Origin: Nostoc sp. CHAB 5836
GTDB taxonomy: Bacteria; Cyanobacteriota; Cyanobacteriia; Cyanobacteriales; Nostocaceae
NCBI RefSeq assembly: GCF_020829445.1
Contig: NZ_JAIVFV010000011.1
Location: forward strand, 1 to 64,000
Direction of reading: 5' to 3'
Length of the DNA stretch: 64,000 bases
Numbering within the stretch: position 1 is the first letter of the stretch; each line of letters starts with the position of its first letter. Both the position numbers and the translations under genes were made by a program. Shown here in pieces: positions 62,986 to 64,000 of this stretch. Below the pieces are notes generated by a model. That model was not told the DNA's origin. It did no database searches and saw only the letters and a program-made list of their open reading frames with translations.

Positions 62986-63810
62986 ATGAAAAACGTCTCT
63001 TTTCCTGGCGAATTTCGTCTATGCCAGACAAAAATACCGGAATTACCTGCAAAAGCGATCAAATTTGATATGAGTTCCACAGCAGCAATTAGCATTGCCC
63101 ATGTAGGGGTATATTATCGGACACAAGAAGCCTTAAGGGACGTTAACTGCATTGTCAAACCGGGAAAACTGACAGGTATATTTGGCCCCAACGGTGCTGG
63201 CAAAAGTACCTTGATGAAAGCAATGTTAGGCTTAGTTCCCATCAGTAGTGGTAAGGTGTTATGCCAAGAAAAACCCTTGATGCAACAACTAGACAAAGTT
63301 GCTTATGTACCACAACGTAGCCAAATTGACTGGACTTACCCCGCCACAGTTTGGGATGTAGTAATGATGGGACGGGTAAAGAAAACAGGTTGGTTGCGCA
63401 GCTTCTCGACAGTTAGCCGCCAAGTAGCAAAAAACGCTATAGAAAGAGTTGGGATGAGCGAATATTGCGATCGCCCCATTGGACAATTATCAGGAGGACA
63501 ACAACAGCGAGTCTTTTTAGCCCGTGCTTTAACACAGCAAGCAGAGATTTTCTGCTTTGATGAACCTCTAGTAGGTATTGATCAAAAAACCCAGTCAGTG
63601 ATTTTTGAAGTCTTTCACGAACTCGCCGCCGACAACAAAATTGTGCTAGTAGTCAACCACGACTTAGGGGAATCAATCGCCCATTTCGATGACTTAATAT
63701 TACTAAATCGTGAATTAATCGCCACAGGTTCACGGCAACAAGTACTCACAGAAGAGAATCTGCGTCTTGCTTATGGTGGGAAAGTGGTGTACTTTTCAGA
63801 CGCTGCATGA
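62986..63810 (+). CDS. mntA: Metal ABC transporter ATP-binding protein
   Basis: ATPase of the metal importer. Walker A GPNGAGKST, the Q-loop VAYVPQRSQIDWTYP, the signature LSGGQQQR and Walker B EIFCFDEP are all present, and the C-terminal GGKVVYF is usual in this family. Two starts are possible, ATG 62,986 and ATG 63,070; the latter gives the usual N-terminus (MSSTAAISIAHVGVYYR), while the first adds 28 residues. The permease gene follows after a heptamer array. The lipoprotein gene lies divergent on the left, so a shared control region is likely in 62,837-62,985. Confidence 0.88.
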   Translation: MKNVSFPGEFRLCQTKIPELPAKAIKFDMSSTAAISIAHVGVYYRTQEALRDVNCIVKPGKLTGIFGPNGAGKSTLMKAMLGLVPISSGKVLCQEKPLMQQLDKVAYVPQRSQIDWTYPATVWDVVMMGRVKKTGWLRSFSTVSRQVAKNAIERVGMSEYCDRPIGQLSGGQQQRVFLARALTQQAEIFCFDEPLVGIDQKTQSVIFEVFHELAADNKIVLVVNHDLGESIAHFDDLILLNRELIATGSRQQVLTEENLRLAYGGKVVYFSDAA

Positions 63811-63823
63811 AATCTCATTAGGT

Positions 63824-63943
63824 ATGACCAATGACAAATGACCAATGACCAATAACAAATGACAAATGACCAATGACCAATGACCAATGACCAATGACCA
63901 ATGACCAATGACAAATGACCAATGACAAATGACAAATGACAAA
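63824..63943. repeat. AATGACCAATGACAA heptamer array inside the metal-transport operon
   Basis: About seventeen 7-base units of TGACCAA/TGACAAA lie between the ATPase and permease genes. They start 14 bp after the ATPase stop and end 3 bp before the permease ATG, so any ribosome site for the permease must lie within the array. It matches the array at 594. Confidence 0.9.
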
Positions 63944-63945
63944 AT

Positions 63946-64000
63946 ATGTTACAAGCATTAATTGAGCCGTTGCAGTATGGCTTTATGCAGCGATCGCTCG
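63946..64000 (+). CDS. mntB: Metal ABC transporter permease, 5' end only
   Basis: ATG 63,946 opens MLQALIEPLQYGFMQRSL, which continues past the window edge. This fits the N-terminus of metal-type ABC-3 permeases, which typically begin with a short stretch followed by FMQRAL. Order ATPase then permease is standard. Only 18 codons are visible, so the call rests on context and this start. Confidence 0.75.
   Translation, partial: MLQALIEPLQYGFMQRSL

Noticed and set aside
63824-63943. Possible CRISPR array near the right edge
   Set aside because: Same heptamer type as at 594, with no spacer variation and no cas genes.

Overview
The window comes from a filamentous, heterocyst-forming cyanobacterium of the Nostoc/Anabaena type. 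HetR is almost identical to the Anabaena protein as I remember it. There is a PatX-type RGSGR peptide gene, the rbcL-rbcX-rbcS operon, CP12, ApcF and cyanobacterial GifA. GCGATCGC (HIP1) octamers are very frequent, and intergenic space is crowded with short palindromic repeats and MITE-like elements. No tRNA, rRNA or CRISPR array was recognised.

Layout. 0-7.5 kb: miaB, an IS200/IS605-type tnpB without tnpA, a TauE/SafE permease and two divergent CadD-like transporters. 7.5-16 kb: an NB-ARC-type ATPase, a membrane Ser/Thr kinase fused to a periplasmic-binding-protein fold, a PPOX flavoprotein, panB and a secreted beta-propeller. 16-24 kb: rbcLXS, leuB, an unknown cyanobacterial protein, moaA with a 125-bp tandem duplication of its 3' end, and rpsD. 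24-33 kb: a structured non-coding stretch, a secreted Cys-repeat protein, an NB-ARC relic, an RTX-like protein with a decayed copy beside it, hetR with a 1.5-kb upstream region, and a coiled-coil/EamA fusion. 33-48 kb: Pi transporter, zinc alcohol dehydrogenase, heparinase-like protein, FAD oxidoreductase, patX, methyltransferase, gifA, an RTX-repeat protein, a gifA tail duplication and glnA. 48-64 kb: apcF, an RHH protein, a xisI relic, a carotenoid cluster (Rieske-containing CrtU/CruE-like enzyme, carotenoid oxygenase, phytoene synthase), an aspartic-protease-like gene pair, DUF29-like plus tlyA, cp12, a GTPase, and the divergent Mn/Zn ABC importer genes, cut by the right edge.

How the genes fit together. 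Nitrogen control is a clear theme. glnA, its inhibitor gene gifA and patX each have a perfect GTA-N8-TAC NtcA site. In patX a DIF1 (TCCGGA) motif follows the NtcA site, the expected architecture for an inhibitor that limits HetR-driven differentiation. Carbon fixation is represented by rbcLXS and by CP12. The carotenoid cluster looks like a route to an aromatic and/or cleaved carotenoid.

The strongest genome-architecture signals are several families of short mobile elements. Some can be defined to the base because the window contains an unoccupied paralogous site: a 142-bp element with TTA duplication after the RTX gene, and a 146-bp element inside the gifA relic. Seven copies of a TA-flanked element are all exactly 131 bp.
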